Source of the DNA: Dactylellina haptotyla
Lineage: Eukaryota > Ascomycota > Orbiliomycetes > Orbiliales > Orbiliaceae
NCBI GenBank assembly: GCA_031310005.1
Contig: CM062385.1
Location: forward strand, 1,984,001-2,048,000
Direction: 5' to 3'
DNA: 64,000 nt
Part shown: positions 30,952 through 42,800 of the stretch, in pieces
How positions within the stretch are numbered: the first letter of the stretch is position 1
How the letters are laid out: every line of letters begins with the position of its first letter
Position numbers and translations under genes: made by a program
The notes under the pieces: generated by a model
Told to the model about the DNA's origin: nothing
The model's database searches: none
The model's input: the letters and a program-made list of their open reading frames with translations, nothing else

Positions 30952-33922
30952 ATGTCGAATTTTCATAACCAGTGTCGTTACACCCCACCAGCCAATGGCA
31001 ACACTTCAATCGCTCAGGGAGCTGTTTCTGACTTCAGCGATGCCCTGACTGCTCCTGATAATATTTGTCCAATCGATTCCTATGATAGTCCTGCTTCTTT
31101 CACTGCTCATACGCCTGATTATGAAGAAGCCTCCAATAAAAGAGACGGGATGACCTTTCCCGGAGAGACGACCGCTCAAGCCGAGAGCCAAGTTCCGCGT
31201 GTCAACTCCACGACAACGCAAGCTGAGCAACTGAAATCTGGCATTGCGACCAAAGAGCTTGAGACGCCGACGACTGCAATCTCTAGTAACGAAGACCCGG
31301 AGCTATCCTTTATCGTTCCTGAAGATAACTCATGCGATATTCCGTCTGCATGGGGCGATGACCCCGTCCTGGAAGAGCTTTGGAATGCGATAACTACAGG
31401 TATGATTTCCCGCTCTCTGGCTAATGCTTAATTTATCAAATGAATCTGACACTTGTAACAAGCAGATGCTTTTGATGCAGCTACCCCAAATATTATCAAC
31501 AATACCGTGTCTCAAGGACGAAAGAGAGTACGTCAAGCTTTCGAAATTTCGGAAGCAGAGCCACCGCTCAAGAAGCTCAAAGGGCTCAGCGATAGCCTCC
31601 CTGAGAAGCCCCACCAGCTATTGGGCCAATTTGAAATAGTCGAAGAAGAATCCAGAGCTCTGAGAGGTCCCAGGGATCCAATTAACGGTAAGCGCGCTCG
31701 TAGAAAGAAACTGGCAATCTGATGCGGCTGTACTTTGTTGTATTTTGTTTGCTATGAAGGCGCCACAATCGTATCTTCTAAAAATCTGCTACGAGGAACC
31801 TGCCCTTCGATATATTGTATGAATCTACTCGAGAAACATTTCACGTTACCATCTTCATTATCATTGCAATTCTCTTGCTTCATCATTCTTTCTCGAGGAC
31901 AGCTGGCTAACCAAAGCAACAACAGAGCCTAATAGTGAATCTCAACAGCCAAGTAACGAAGCTCCTGCTGCAGCACAAGATCTCGATATCTTCGACTCTT
32001 CGTTCTTTGATCTATTCCCGTCGATCCGCGGGTCAGAGAATTCTGGATGGGATATTAACTTATTCAATGACACTCTCTATAATCCAAATCTTCTCGATGG
32101 CATTGACCTTTCTACATTCTTGGGTCAATCTGAAACTCCAGCCGCCACAACTAGCGATTCTTATCAAACTCTACAGAGGCCAAATGAGATCGAACCTCTT
32201 GAGTTCAATCTAGATGCTCTTTTACAGGAGAACCCTCCCATGGAAGGAGGGCTGCCCATTGATTTCTCTGATCTATTTCCTGTCAGCGAGCCTGCTCCAC
32301 CAAAACCATCTACAGGATGGAACACCGGCCTCGCAAGCCTCGGTGGTGCCGAAGACCTAATATCCCTTGATTTCTCGGATACGCCCAAACCATCTGTCGA
32401 TTTTGGGGAGGGGCTATTAGAGGGTTTCCCTCAATGGCTAGAGGAGAGGGCTCTGGCCAACAATATCGTTGTCGCAGAGGAGGAAGAGAGCCCAGCCATC
32501 TCACAGGGGGAGACAACTGAGCCATCAGCTGCTCCTGTTGATGATGTGCATGCTGTGCTGGAGGAGAAGGAGGTGCTGCCGCTGAATTCAGTCCCACTGA
32601 TGCAGCTAAGAGAGCTGCGGGAGTAAGTAGATCACCCAACTTTTAATAACTCTTCGAAATAGAATGCTAATATAAAGTGTAGCTGGATCAGCGAGGAGGA
32701 TGTCGTCGTACAGGGTTCCGGGGAGAAAATAACCTGGCTACCGAGCCAGTACCGGTGGTCGCTCCTACGGGATCTGGAGCCCACCGAGGCTCTGACGGGC
32801 GACGAGCTCGTCTACATCATCGGCGAAGAAGACATAAGGAGGCTGGGTTCTGGGTCCTCGGGAACCAGACCCAGGCCTGCCACTACCGCCACCACAGACT
32901 TGGAGGAGACCCTCCTGGGGGAGGAGGAGGGAGGAGACGCCGACGCCTCCGGCAACACGCTTGTTGCCACTCCCGAAGAGGGAGTAACCATTCTCCCTAA
33001 CGGGACGAAAGTTTATGCTGGCGCGTCGGCTGCGAGGCTGCGAGGTCTCGAGGAGCCTCCCCGGACCGGGGTTTTCAGGGTTGCTTTGGCACCCTGTGCC
33101 CCTCTTCCGGCCAAAAGTAGTCGGAAGAGAACCAGGACGAGGGGTACGAAGAGGAGGGCGGAGGAGGTGGAAGTCGCCGAGGTGCGGGCCGTGGAGGTCG
33201 CACCGAAGCGCCAACGGGTGGTCGGGCCCCCGTTGATGCCGACGGATAAGTTTTGCTTGGTGTACCCTCCACCACAGGGACATCCTTGGGGTGAGTTTCC
33301 AAGCGAGTCATACGGGAGGGCGATGTTCCTCCAGAAGCACTTGCCTGTGAGCGACCTGGTCGAGGCGGAAAAGGCGTTGGATTGGTGGCGCGGAATCTGG
33401 GATGAGAGGGGGCCCCATATCGCTTTCCTTATGGGCTTGCCTGTAGGTGCTGACCCTCTAGGAAGCTCTCAGCGGCTCATAAGGTACGCACAATCCCTGT
33501 GTGAGCGAATTGGGGAGGGAATGGGGGCGGAATACGCAGAGCGTTTGATGAGCTCCGAGAAGAAGGAGATTTACGGACACGTCTATTATAAGATGTGCCT
33601 CGAAATCCGAAGGGGTCTGGAGGAGAAGTGGACGAGGGAGAGCGTTCCTGCCGGAGCTAGTGCATCCGCTGCTCCTGTTGCTAATGCATCAGGTCGCAAG
33701 CGCAAGGCGCCTAGCGAGGGTGGGGAGGGAAGTGCACCTTCTGTGCCTAAAAAGCCGAAGGTCACCACCTCCAGTCGCAGGTGGGGTAATGATGGGAAGA
33801 TTATCCATCAAAGAGGCCGCGACGTAGGTAAGGCTGAGACAAAAAGGCAGCTGAAGCAGTTTTACGATGACCCGGAGAAACTCCGCCTTCAGAGGGCGTT
33901 ACTGGGTTTACCGCCCGAGTAA
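30952..33922 (+). CDS. Large acidic nuclear-type RP/LY-family protein (868 aa, 4 exons)
   Basis: Exons are 30952-31399, 31466-31687, 31926-32622 and 32683-33922, with GT-AG introns; the sum is 869 codons. The first two thirds is acidic and disordered. It has clusters of bulky hydrophobics among Asp (FDSSFFDLFP, INLFNDTLYN, FNLDALLQEN, IDFSDLFPV), as seen in transcription-activation domains. NLS-like segments are RKRVRQ, PLKKLKG and SRKRTRTRGTKRR. A Trp-containing region (KITWLPSQYRW, start of exon 4) precedes the family module. The module opens at KFCLVYPPPQG (about 645-655) and closes with GHVYYKMCLEIRRGL (754-768). The C-terminal tail is basic and Lys/Arg-rich. No DNA-binding domain is recognised. 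A nuclear co-regulator role is an inference from composition only. Confidence 0.7.
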
Positions 33923-35211
33923 GGCTTCTAAAGCTGCTTTTTTGTTCTCGTGCCTGCTGAGATCAAAGCTATTGCCAGGTGCCTTTGATGGCGGCGTCTT
34001 TTTTAATCATTGCTTTACTTTGCTGAACTGTTCGTTTTTCTTTTACATTTTTTTCTTTGCATTCTTTCGCACTTTTGTGGCTTTCTTCTGCTGTTTTTGA
34101 GATGCTTAGCGTACCTATTTCTTCGTTTTCCGCGTTATCCCTTCGTCTTTTCTGCTGGGTTAGGCTTTGTTCTGGGTAAGTACTCTTGAGATACTGTTAG
34201 TTGACTCGTTTTGTGGGCTCCCCTGATGGTATCTCTGGTGGGTGGAGGAGGAGGGGTTGGGGTGATGGGGGAATGAGGAGGATGAGGGGAGCGAAGAGCA
34301 TGAAGAAGAAGAAGAAGAAGAAGAAGAAGAAGAAGAAGAAGAAGAAGAGGTAGAAGAGGAAGAAGAAGACGACAACGAAGAGGGGGAGGATGAAGATGAG
34401 GGCTGTGAGCAGAAGGCTCATGTATCTAGATGAATATATACTTTCCAAAATACCACAAAGTGCCGCATTAGATTCAACGACCCCCCTAACAAAAGCCAGG
34501 TATTCCCAGTGTTGTCGTATACATCAAGCTATATAATTTTTAAATGTAGCTCGTATAGTGATATTTCCATCGATCTAGATCTAGATATTGGATCTATAGC
34601 CTCGAGACTACCTGGACGTTAGGGACTCTTATGCGTACCGTTTTTGTAATTAAATAATACTGGACTAGATCTCAAGGTTATTTTATAAGGACCGGTGCCT
34701 GTGAAACCAGCGCTGTGGCTCGAGCTTTGGAGTAAAAACATAATGAACAAAAACAGCACTGAGTAACATGATGCACAGCTTAATCATTTGGATGAAATCC
34801 TGTATCCGATGATGAACCATCCCGAACGCCTCCCTCCAGGACTCCCTTTGAATTTTAAGGTGTATCCACAATTAAAAGGAAGCTTCCGAGAATCACCTCT
34901 TACACATTGACCCACTGTGAAGTAGCAGCCTGTAATAGTGTGACTCGAAACAACAGTAAAGTGATTTAGAAATGGAAAACAAAGTAAAGAACAAAGTAAA
35001 AATAGTCCGTGCGGTCCTGCCGACCACATTTGGTAGAGGCTCCCATAGGAGTTAAGAAAGCGTTGTGCATAAAATGTATCATTCAGCAACGGAACAGAAG
35101 CTTATCAAAAATTCCATCAACGACGTCTTCTTCCTAAACCTCTCATTGATCCCAACGTTGCAACCTTCCTTCCAAATCTTATTTTCGCTTTGCTTGCTCT
35201 AATAATCTTCC
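33923..35211. other. Intergenic region with an acidic-coding microsatellite
   Basis: About 1.3 kb. The T-rich part after 33923 fits a 3' UTR. The GAA run at 34302-34346 is listed separately; around it a frame rich in Glu and Asp is open for about 60 codons but has no start codon or clear splice site. Confidence 0.45.
34302..34346 (+). repeat. (GAA)15 microsatellite
   Basis: Fifteen perfect GAA units, followed by impure purine-rich sequence to about 34400. In one frame it would encode poly-Glu ending at a TGA near 34431; in another the ATG just before the run gives poly-Lys and a quick stop. There is no evidence that it is part of a gene. Confidence 0.9.
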
Positions 35212-36925
35212 ATGATGTCTGAAAAGGTTGCCGAAGTTCCAGATAGTGGTGACGAGCGTGAGTGTTGGTATGATGTTGGTATGCCTTTCCCATCCTCTGT
35301 TATCCCATCCGTTTAGCTATCGCCAGATGCAATGTGAAAATTCTTTTTGAAAGAGAATAACTAACCGATTTTAATCCTTGAATGGAATTACCGATGGCGC
35401 AGAGACGGGAAAATGTCTTGGGCCAGAAGGCGGTCCTCCTTTCAGAATTTCGGGGCCTAAGCCAGCTGCAATCATCCTCAACGGGGTTCGGTGGATCTTC
35501 CCAGAAGGGCAGGGCGGCGTGCTGGGGGAGAATCAACAGTTGACAGAGGAGAAGCTCCTGGAGATCTTGAGGCTCAATGAGCCGTTCTGGGACGCCAACG
35601 GAGAGGTAGTCGGGTCCCAGGACGGTGAGAGCAGAGGGGGCGAGTGGGCAGGGGAGGGCGGATATGAAGACGTATCCTGGGAGGATGCGGTATACCCAAA
35701 TGAGAATGATGGATGGGTCTGGGAGAGAGCTCTGGGATTATCGAATGCCTTTATAGATCCCGACCTCCTTGCGATCAGCAGCTGCGGAGAGCGCCCTGTC
35801 GAGCCACAGCCACAGCCTGCCGAGAACGAGCCGCTGCTCTGTCCCCCAAAGCTATCGATACAGCGCGGTAAGCATTCATTATTCCCTTGTTTCTGTCCTT
35901 GCATGCAATTTGAGATTTGCAACTTCCATCAAAATATGCTTCCCAAATTGAATATAATAAACTGACATGGCGTGAGATCGTATCTCAAAATAGCCGCCGT
36001 TCGGGCCGAATTGATGCCTCTCATCGAAGAGGCTCTCAATGGTAATGGAAGCTCTACTATCCTCACCAAAGAAGACATCTTCAATATCTTGTATTCGTCA
36101 TACGGCGTCCCATGTCGCGGAATGCACGAAATCCACGAAGATGACATTCCAGCTCTCCCCATCAGAGACTGGGAGTTCTTAATGAACCAGACCTCCCTCT
36201 TGGAGTCTGATCTCTACGCGTCCTCCGAGGGTGAAGGAGAGTTTTACGAGGGCGAAGAGGGTATTTTCGACGCCGACGAAACCGAGGACGCACAATCTGA
36301 AACCGAAATGGCTGAACATAGCCAAGGGCAGCCGAGTGACGAAGGTGTTAGCGACATGTATCACTTCGGTACCAAAAAGCGCACCTATGACGCTGCTTTC
36401 CAAGACGATAATGAGCAGGAAGAACAGGGCGGAGGGGAAGACGAAGAAGAGGACGAAGAGGAAGATGGCAATCGACCCGTCAAGCGCATCCGCCTCCGAG
36501 TCTCCGATCAACCATCTGCCGAGGAATTCCTCATGTTGTATCGACGACCAAACTCGGCTGGCCACATCACCCAACAGCAGCTCAGTGCTAACAGCCTTCG
36601 GTCGCTACTCCTCGTTAGTCAGGAGATATATAATCAGATCGAAGATCACCTTGACAATGCATTCGCCCAGGACTTTCAATTAACACAATACAAAATGGTC
36701 CGATCTGATAGCAAGCGGCGCTTCTGTCTCCGCTTGTCCAAGGTTCTTGACATTGCATTTAGCGGCGAGATCAAAAACGCCCTTACCAGCAATGGTAACC
36801 GCGACGTCAAAATGTGGGTATTGTTTGTCCTCGCGAGCCGGTCCATCCCGAAGTGGAGGACTATCCAAGCTACAAATTTGCAGAAATTTAACGCCTCAAC
36901 GACGACGGGGACAGACGGAACTTGA
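35212..36925 (+). CDS. Acidic nuclear-type RP/LY-family protein (480 aa, 3 exons)
   Basis: Exons are 35212-35257, 35403-35867 and 35994-36925; the sum is 481 codons. The start has two adjacent Met codons. The N-terminal region contains VRWIFPEGQGG followed by LTEEKLLEILRL. This loosely matches the WLPSQYRW and LTGDELVYII region of the 30952 gene, so the two may share a second segment. A long acidic stretch follows (EEEDEEEDGN and neighbours, about 318-330), then a basic NLS-like PVKRIRLRV. The family module opens at EFLMLYRRPNS (348-358) and closes with MWVLFVLASRSIPKW (444-458), 92 residues apart. There is no membrane segment. Architecture equals that of the 30952 gene, so these form a nuclear-type pair. 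Confidence 0.72.
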
Positions 36926-37894
36926 GTATGAGAGATATGTTTGTATCACACAATCAATTATTCTCTAACCCTCATTATTTACTTCTTCCGGCAATTTTCC
37001 TTTTACGCCCACTCTCTTTTATAGGCTTTGCGATGATACAATTTTCGACATGGGCCATATCTGACTGTGATATCCCTACTGGTTTTTTTCTTTTCTTTTT
37101 ACAAAACTATTTCTCGGTGCGCAGGTGTTAATATCAGAATTCATTCCTATTTTGTTCAAGGGCGAAAAAAAGGGAGGTAATTCAGCATGGGTTTTTTAAG
37201 TGTGTTTATGGGCGGTGGGAACAAATTTCTTTCACAATATTTATATGGGCAAAGCGACGCTGCAGTGGATGCGCTGCGATAGTGTGATCTATGGCGATGT
37301 ATACGCTGAGGATGTGGCCAATCGATGGGGTTTGAAACGGTAGAACTGCGGATTGCAGTCTTATCAATATTCTAACGAGAGATATTATAGTCAATTGTAT
37401 TAAAACTTGGTCAAAAAATTATTGTATAGATCTTTTCTTTCTTAATTGTGATTAGGATACTGCGGGTGCGGGTAATTATAACGTTACGACTCTCCGCCAG
37501 CTGATAACGCAGGCATAACGCACGGCAAACTCGCTGGGAATTTGCGAAGAAATCGCGAAGAAACCACGAAGAACTCGCGAGGAATCAGCAAAGGGATTCT
37601 AACGGTGGGTTATATTATTTCACGTGGTGCAGTGAAGGCTAAAATACCACAGGTTTCCGCACCCAAAAAGGAGAATAAACCTAGGCCCAGAAATATCTTT
37701 TTTATCGGTAGCATCAACCCCAGCGCGTAACACTAAATTCAATTAAAGAATAGATTGATTACTTCATATAAGATTCGGATCGCCAACAGGAGGAAAACGA
37801 AGCCTGGGGTTTCTAGTGTTACATAGAAGACACAGGTAGAGTTTGGCGATACCTCCTCAATAAATACTCATCGCGTGGCTCTTTTATATGAATA
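36926..37894. other. Intergenic region between convergent genes
   Basis: About 970 bp, AT-rich, with several T runs. No gene was supported. Confidence 0.5.
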
Positions 37895-38977
37895 TCAATT
37901 ACTAAACCAAGAGGGTTCAATATTCCCCATAATGAAAAGGTCCATCAAATCGTCAAAGTTTTTGATCTTGCGAATATGCGGGAGATCGTCAGGGAAAACA
38001 TTAGACCAACCGCCACTGTACCGAGTCGCCGAGAATGCTCCCCTCCTCGTAGCGGCGGTCTTAGTTTCGCCAATTTCTGTATTCTGCCCAGCTTTCTTTC
38101 TCTTCTTGCCTTTCTTCTTCTCAGCCGCCGCAGATGCAACTTCTTGCTTCAAATCTGGCTCGAAGATCTCGCCATCTTCCAAAGCCGGATCGATAAGTAT
38201 CGGCCCGTCGATTTCCTCATCCCAAGTTTTGATATAAGGAAAACGGTGTAAAAAGTCGCGATGAAAAGCAGCTTCAGCTTTAGCTTTGAAATGTGGGGCG
38301 AGTAATGCGAGAAACTCGAGATTATCAGCCGCTTTTCGTAGCTCGCTGACATCTTGCCAGTTAAGATTCTCGTTGTGCGGTTCACGAATGCAGAAGAAAA
38401 TCGCCTGTCGAACCCAAGCTGGCCAAAACTGTTTCTGGTAGACGTGTATGATAAAGACATCGATGAGGTTTATTCTTGATTCATCGAAGGCGGGGAGTTC
38501 TTCACGAGCCCAAGTGTAGATGAATGCTCTGAGACTGTTGTTATCCAGAGCGGTGAATTTGCTTTTTTTCCACCGTGCGAAGATACTAATATCAGTGATA
38601 ATGTCGAACAGATCGCGGTTGATGATAATCGGGAGCATTTCGATCTCACTATCACTGCCCATTTCAACTTCATTGTTCGTAGTAATTTCCGTTGATTTGG
38701 TAGGATCCGTCTCAGCAGCAGCATTTCTGCTCGCAACACTTACTACTGGCTTCTCGTTCTCTCTGGTGGTGGCGGCAAGCTTGGTATCCCTGGTTTCCAT
38801 TGGAGGAGTCGTGGCAGGTTTGTGACTCTGAGTATCGGTCTCATGGGGTTCATCGGGCTTCGGATCTCCCTGGGGAGAAGATGTGTGGGTAATAGCGCGC
38901 GAAAGGTCCTTGCAGGCTTCTTTAACGGCTTCTCGTTTCTGCTTCTGGATTTCTTTCAATTTCTTGCTTCTGGCCAT
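37895..38977 (-). CDS. Unrecognised Lys-rich protein (360 aa)
   Basis: A single-exon frame starting MARSKKLKEIQKQKREAVKE, a charged helix or coiled coil. A polar disordered region follows to about residue 105. A structured middle part with many aromatics (about 110-265) contains FARWKKSKFTALDNNSLR and QKQFWPAWVRQAIFFCIREP. An acidic patch and an NLS-like KKKGKKRKKAGQ (about 287-298) come next, then a final segment ending in EPSWFSN. It has neither the opening Arg-Pro nor the closing Leu-Tyr motif, so it is not counted in the RP/LY family. Its size, composition and place at the cluster's edge are similar. Probably nuclear or nucleolar by composition; function unknown. Confidence 0.65.
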   Translation of the reverse strand: MARSKKLKEIQKQKREAVKEACKDLSRAITHTSSPQGDPKPDEPHETDTQSHKPATTPPMETRDTKLAATTRENEKPVVSVASRNAAAETDPTKSTEITTNNEVEMGSDSEIEMLPIIINRDLFDIITDISIFARWKKSKFTALDNNSLRAFIYTWAREELPAFDESRINLIDVFIIHVYQKQFWPAWVRQAIFFCIREPHNENLNWQDVSELRKAADNLEFLALLAPHFKAKAEAAFHRDFLHRFPYIKTWDEEIDGPILIDPALEDGEIFEPDLKQEVASAAAEKKKGKKRKKAGQNTEIGETKTAATRRGAFSATRYSGGWSNVFPDDLPHIRKIKNFDDLMDLFIMGNIEPSWFSN

Positions 38978-39884
38978 ATTTAGCCTGCGTTGGTAACCGA
39001 GATTTGATGTGTGCTCGCTCTTTTCAGACTCGAGAGCAATATCTTGCTTCCGTTACAGTTTTAGGCTTCTTTGCCTTCAATAGTATCGTTATTTTATGTA
39101 TTTCAAATACCCGATGAATATAGTTTGACAAAATGCGAGAGATAAGCCGCGTAGTATGTTTTAAAGATGGTGTAGTCGGGAATTTGAATAAACATTGATG
39201 TGAAGTAGCAACGGCGCGGCAGGTGTTTAGTGGCGAGAGGAGGTCAAAAGTTAGGTACTTTATTATAAACATTTTGATAGAAAATGACAGCTGAGCCGAT
39301 AACTCTCGTTGCTACCTGCATGTAACAACATTAAGCACCGATTATGCTTTCTAGGATCTGTAACGTTTATCCCAAAGCTCCTCTCAGCAAAAGAATATTA
39401 TGCTTCAGCTAGCACGGGGCAATTATAACCTTATATTCAATCAATTAATTAGCTAGCTAGATGAGTCAGGGCACGGCCTAAGGTCGTGTCAATAGATTTC
39501 CTAGCAGAAAATTAGTTACACTAGCTGACAGGCGGGCAAGAGACCATTTATTTCAATCAGGTGCATATACCATCCAACGGACGGCCCTGCTGTATTCCAA
39601 ATCGATTTCAACTCTAGTAAATCCAAACAAATAGTAAATAGACTACTCAAAATGCCATGTGCCAGCACAGTTAAAATAACACCAAACTTAACAAAGTAGG
39701 GATATCGAGCTCCGGAAAATATGTACGAGGGGCGACAGAAATTGACGCAATACCAGCAAAAACAAAGGAAAGTTACTATGACATGATAACGCCAAGTTGA
39801 AAATCAGACGACAAGCCTCCGCCCTGGGCGCTCGGCTCAAAACGTAAGATGAGCTCGCAAAGGCAAATAACAAAGGAAATAGGT
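38978..39884. other. Intergenic region, 3' flank of the giant gene
   Basis: About 900 bp with no coding signal. In the unspliced frame the giant gene's reading runs on to 39688, but the spliced stop is at 39885. Confidence 0.5.
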
Positions 39885-42800
39885 TTAAGTAGGATTCAAG
39901 AACAGATTGATGACAGTGCACGCCCTTGTTCCGGTTTGTAAAAGCGCCTGCGCAATGGTATTGTATACTCTTATGTGGAAACCTATATTTCGAAGAACTT
40001 ATGTTAGCAACAAGCATTGAAAACAGACTGCGGATGGAGGGATGCTTACCGGCACGAGTATTGGAGTCTGCGCTTGCAAGTGTACTCAAGCAGAAAACAA
40101 ACGGTAAGTTCGAATTCGTGGTATTTTTGAGATATAATTGATAGGCATTGGTGGCGCTATTGAATGCAATATAATAATTCCTACTAGCTGTCGCGTTTGT
40201 GAATCCCCAGTACAGCTTGTTGTCAGCGGCAGTCGGATCACCGTAGTAGTAGTTGTTGGTGACAGAGTAGAGCTGGCCCAAGTTTGTAACAATAAATGTT
40301 TCTCGCGTATTCGGTGCGTAAAAGTTATTGGTTAAGTGCATAGCATCATCAGAAATCGCGAATGTGCCATTATTAATCCCACCGATACTGAGATAGGAAA
40401 CACTGCCTGAAGGTGCACCGGCGGCGACCGTGATAGTTGTGGTCGCCGTTTGGGGTATAACACTAGTATAAGTCGACGCGAAGGTTGTAACTGTAGTTAA
40501 AGAATCAGAGAAAGTGCTAACTTGGGTGGTGGTTATTGTAGTTGCAGGTACTGTAGTTGATTGGGTGACCGTCGTTGGAGAGGTCAACGAGCTAGTGGAT
40601 GTCGAGGTACTTGTTGATGACGGTGTTGTGAATAATAAAACTGTGGTGGTTGTCAGAGTGGTGCTCTGCAACAGAGTGCTGTATACGGTGGTACTCGGAA
40701 CGGTAGCCGTAAATATAAGTGTATTAGTCTGCGTCGTTGTCTGAGTGTCAACTATTGTTCTAGTAATCGAAGGCACAAACGAAGTCTGAGTTTGCGTGCT
40801 TGTTTGGGTCGCAAACGAGGTTTCTGTGAGGACTACAGTAGTGGAAGGCAGCGTCTGTGTGATCACTAATACCGCAGTCTGCGTCTGAGTTGAAGTCATC
40901 GTTTGAATAACAGTAGTGCTAGGAACAGTGATAAAGCTTATCAGTAAGTTCGAAGCTGTTGCGGTTGATTCGATGGTCTCCAATTGTGTGCCCGCCATTA
41001 CAGTTGTCAAGCTTGATGAAATTTCGGTCTGGCCTACGATAGATATCTGCGTAAAAGTTTCGGTAGAAGCGAACGTGTCGATTTCGGCAGTACTTGTAAA
41101 GCTAAGGGTGGTAGATTCTGTAAAAATAAGTGTGGATGTAAAACTAGTTTCTGGCAGGGTAATATATGTGTAAGTGGTATTCGTCGCCGTTTCTACAATT
41201 GTCGAGAACAAAGTCTGTGTATCGGATGCCGTACTTTGGGTTTCGATGAATGTAATGGTCTCTAGTATAGAAGTAGCGAATGTTGAAGTATCAGGAAGAG
41301 AGACTTCCAAGCTACATGCGGAGCTGACGATATCTGATGGAAAAGAATCCAATGGCCCTACCGGCACCGTTACAGAAGGTACTCCTATTTGTCGCTTATC
41401 CAGGGACGATGCCTCCCCATCTCTTTTAATAATAACCGATACTCCTGGGAGGCCAATAGTGATTATACCACCTCCTCCAGCAGATGTGCTCGTGGTCGTG
41501 CTACGACTAGTATATGTAACAGCTACATAGCTCAACGAAGTGAAGGTAGTTGTGGTAACAGGGAGTGTTACTTGAGTTGTACTTCGCAAGGTACTAACAA
41601 CGGAGTAAGTTGTCACAGAAATGAAAGTCGCTGTGACAGTACCAGTCGTAATAGTTTTTGTCGCAGTGGCAGATGTAAATACCGTTGTGTACGCTACTGT
41701 CGAAGCACTTGCGACTCCAGCTGTGATAGTTGAGCTGAACGACTGCGTGTTGTATATTGTGACGACTGGCGGGGTAGTTACAATAGTTGAAACTCCATTA
41801 AATACTGTTTGAGTGCTTGATACTGTAGCAGGAATAACCAAAGTTGATGAGCTCCTCACAGTAGCCTCACCAGATAAAACTGTTACGGAAGCGGATCCCT
41901 GCACAGTTTGAGTCGCTGGCACCGTAACCGTTGTCAAGGTTTGGCCATCAAACACAGTCGTTACTACTTGCTGGATGGTTATTTGATTAGAAATTTGCGT
42001 CTCAGTAGATGTTATTTCTCCGTTGGTGATGGTGCTCGTGCTGGTGTCTGTGAGGTATAGTGTCGTAGTTTGGAATATACTGCTTGTTAGAACTCCGTCT
42101 GTTATCGTGACGAGAGTGCCGAGAGTTGTCACACTAGTTTGTGTGATAGTGTCTTGCGCATTATCGAGACCACTGAATACCGTGGACGTAATGGTGAAAA
42201 AAAGGCTTGCAAACTCGGTCGTAGTTATAGATAAAAGTGATACTACCGTTCCACTCACAACCGTTGACGTTTGGGTCTCAATCGCAACATCCGTGGACAA
42301 TATCGTCGAGATTGTAGTATCTAAACCTGTTATCAGAGTTTGGGTACTCGTTACGGTCTGTTGAATGGTATCCGTCAAAGATATAATTGGTATAGAGTAC
42401 CCGAGTATACTACTACATAACGGCTGTAGATTATCTTGGACGATAATACTTCGAACTTCGGGTACTAGATCCGTTGTAGAAGTAAGCTCTTGCGTTGAGG
42501 TTGTTTCAACCGTAATAGATGTTAACGTCGTCGATTCGATGGACTCAGTAGTCGAAGATTGATCCCCGCTAGATATAGCAGTGGAAGATATATCTGTAGC
42601 GGTGGACTGATCTGTCGAGATATTGTCAGTTGTTGAGAGTTGTGTTGTCGACTCCTCGGTAGTTGTGGTAGACTCAATCGAAGGGCTGCTAGTTGTATTT
42701 TGGTCTTCTGTGCTCGAGGTTGATTGATCACTCGTGCTAACATCTGTGTTTGTGACGGTGCTCTGTTCTGACGTCGTAGTGTCTGTAGTCGTAATTTCTG

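Noticed and set aside
34302-34431. Poly-Glu reading frame over the GAA run
   Set aside because: No start codon and no convincing splice acceptor link it to the upstream gene, which already has a clean stop.
37895-38977. Eleventh RP/LY-family member
   Set aside because: Neither the opening Arg-Pro strand nor the closing Leu-Tyr helix can be found; only composition and location are similar.
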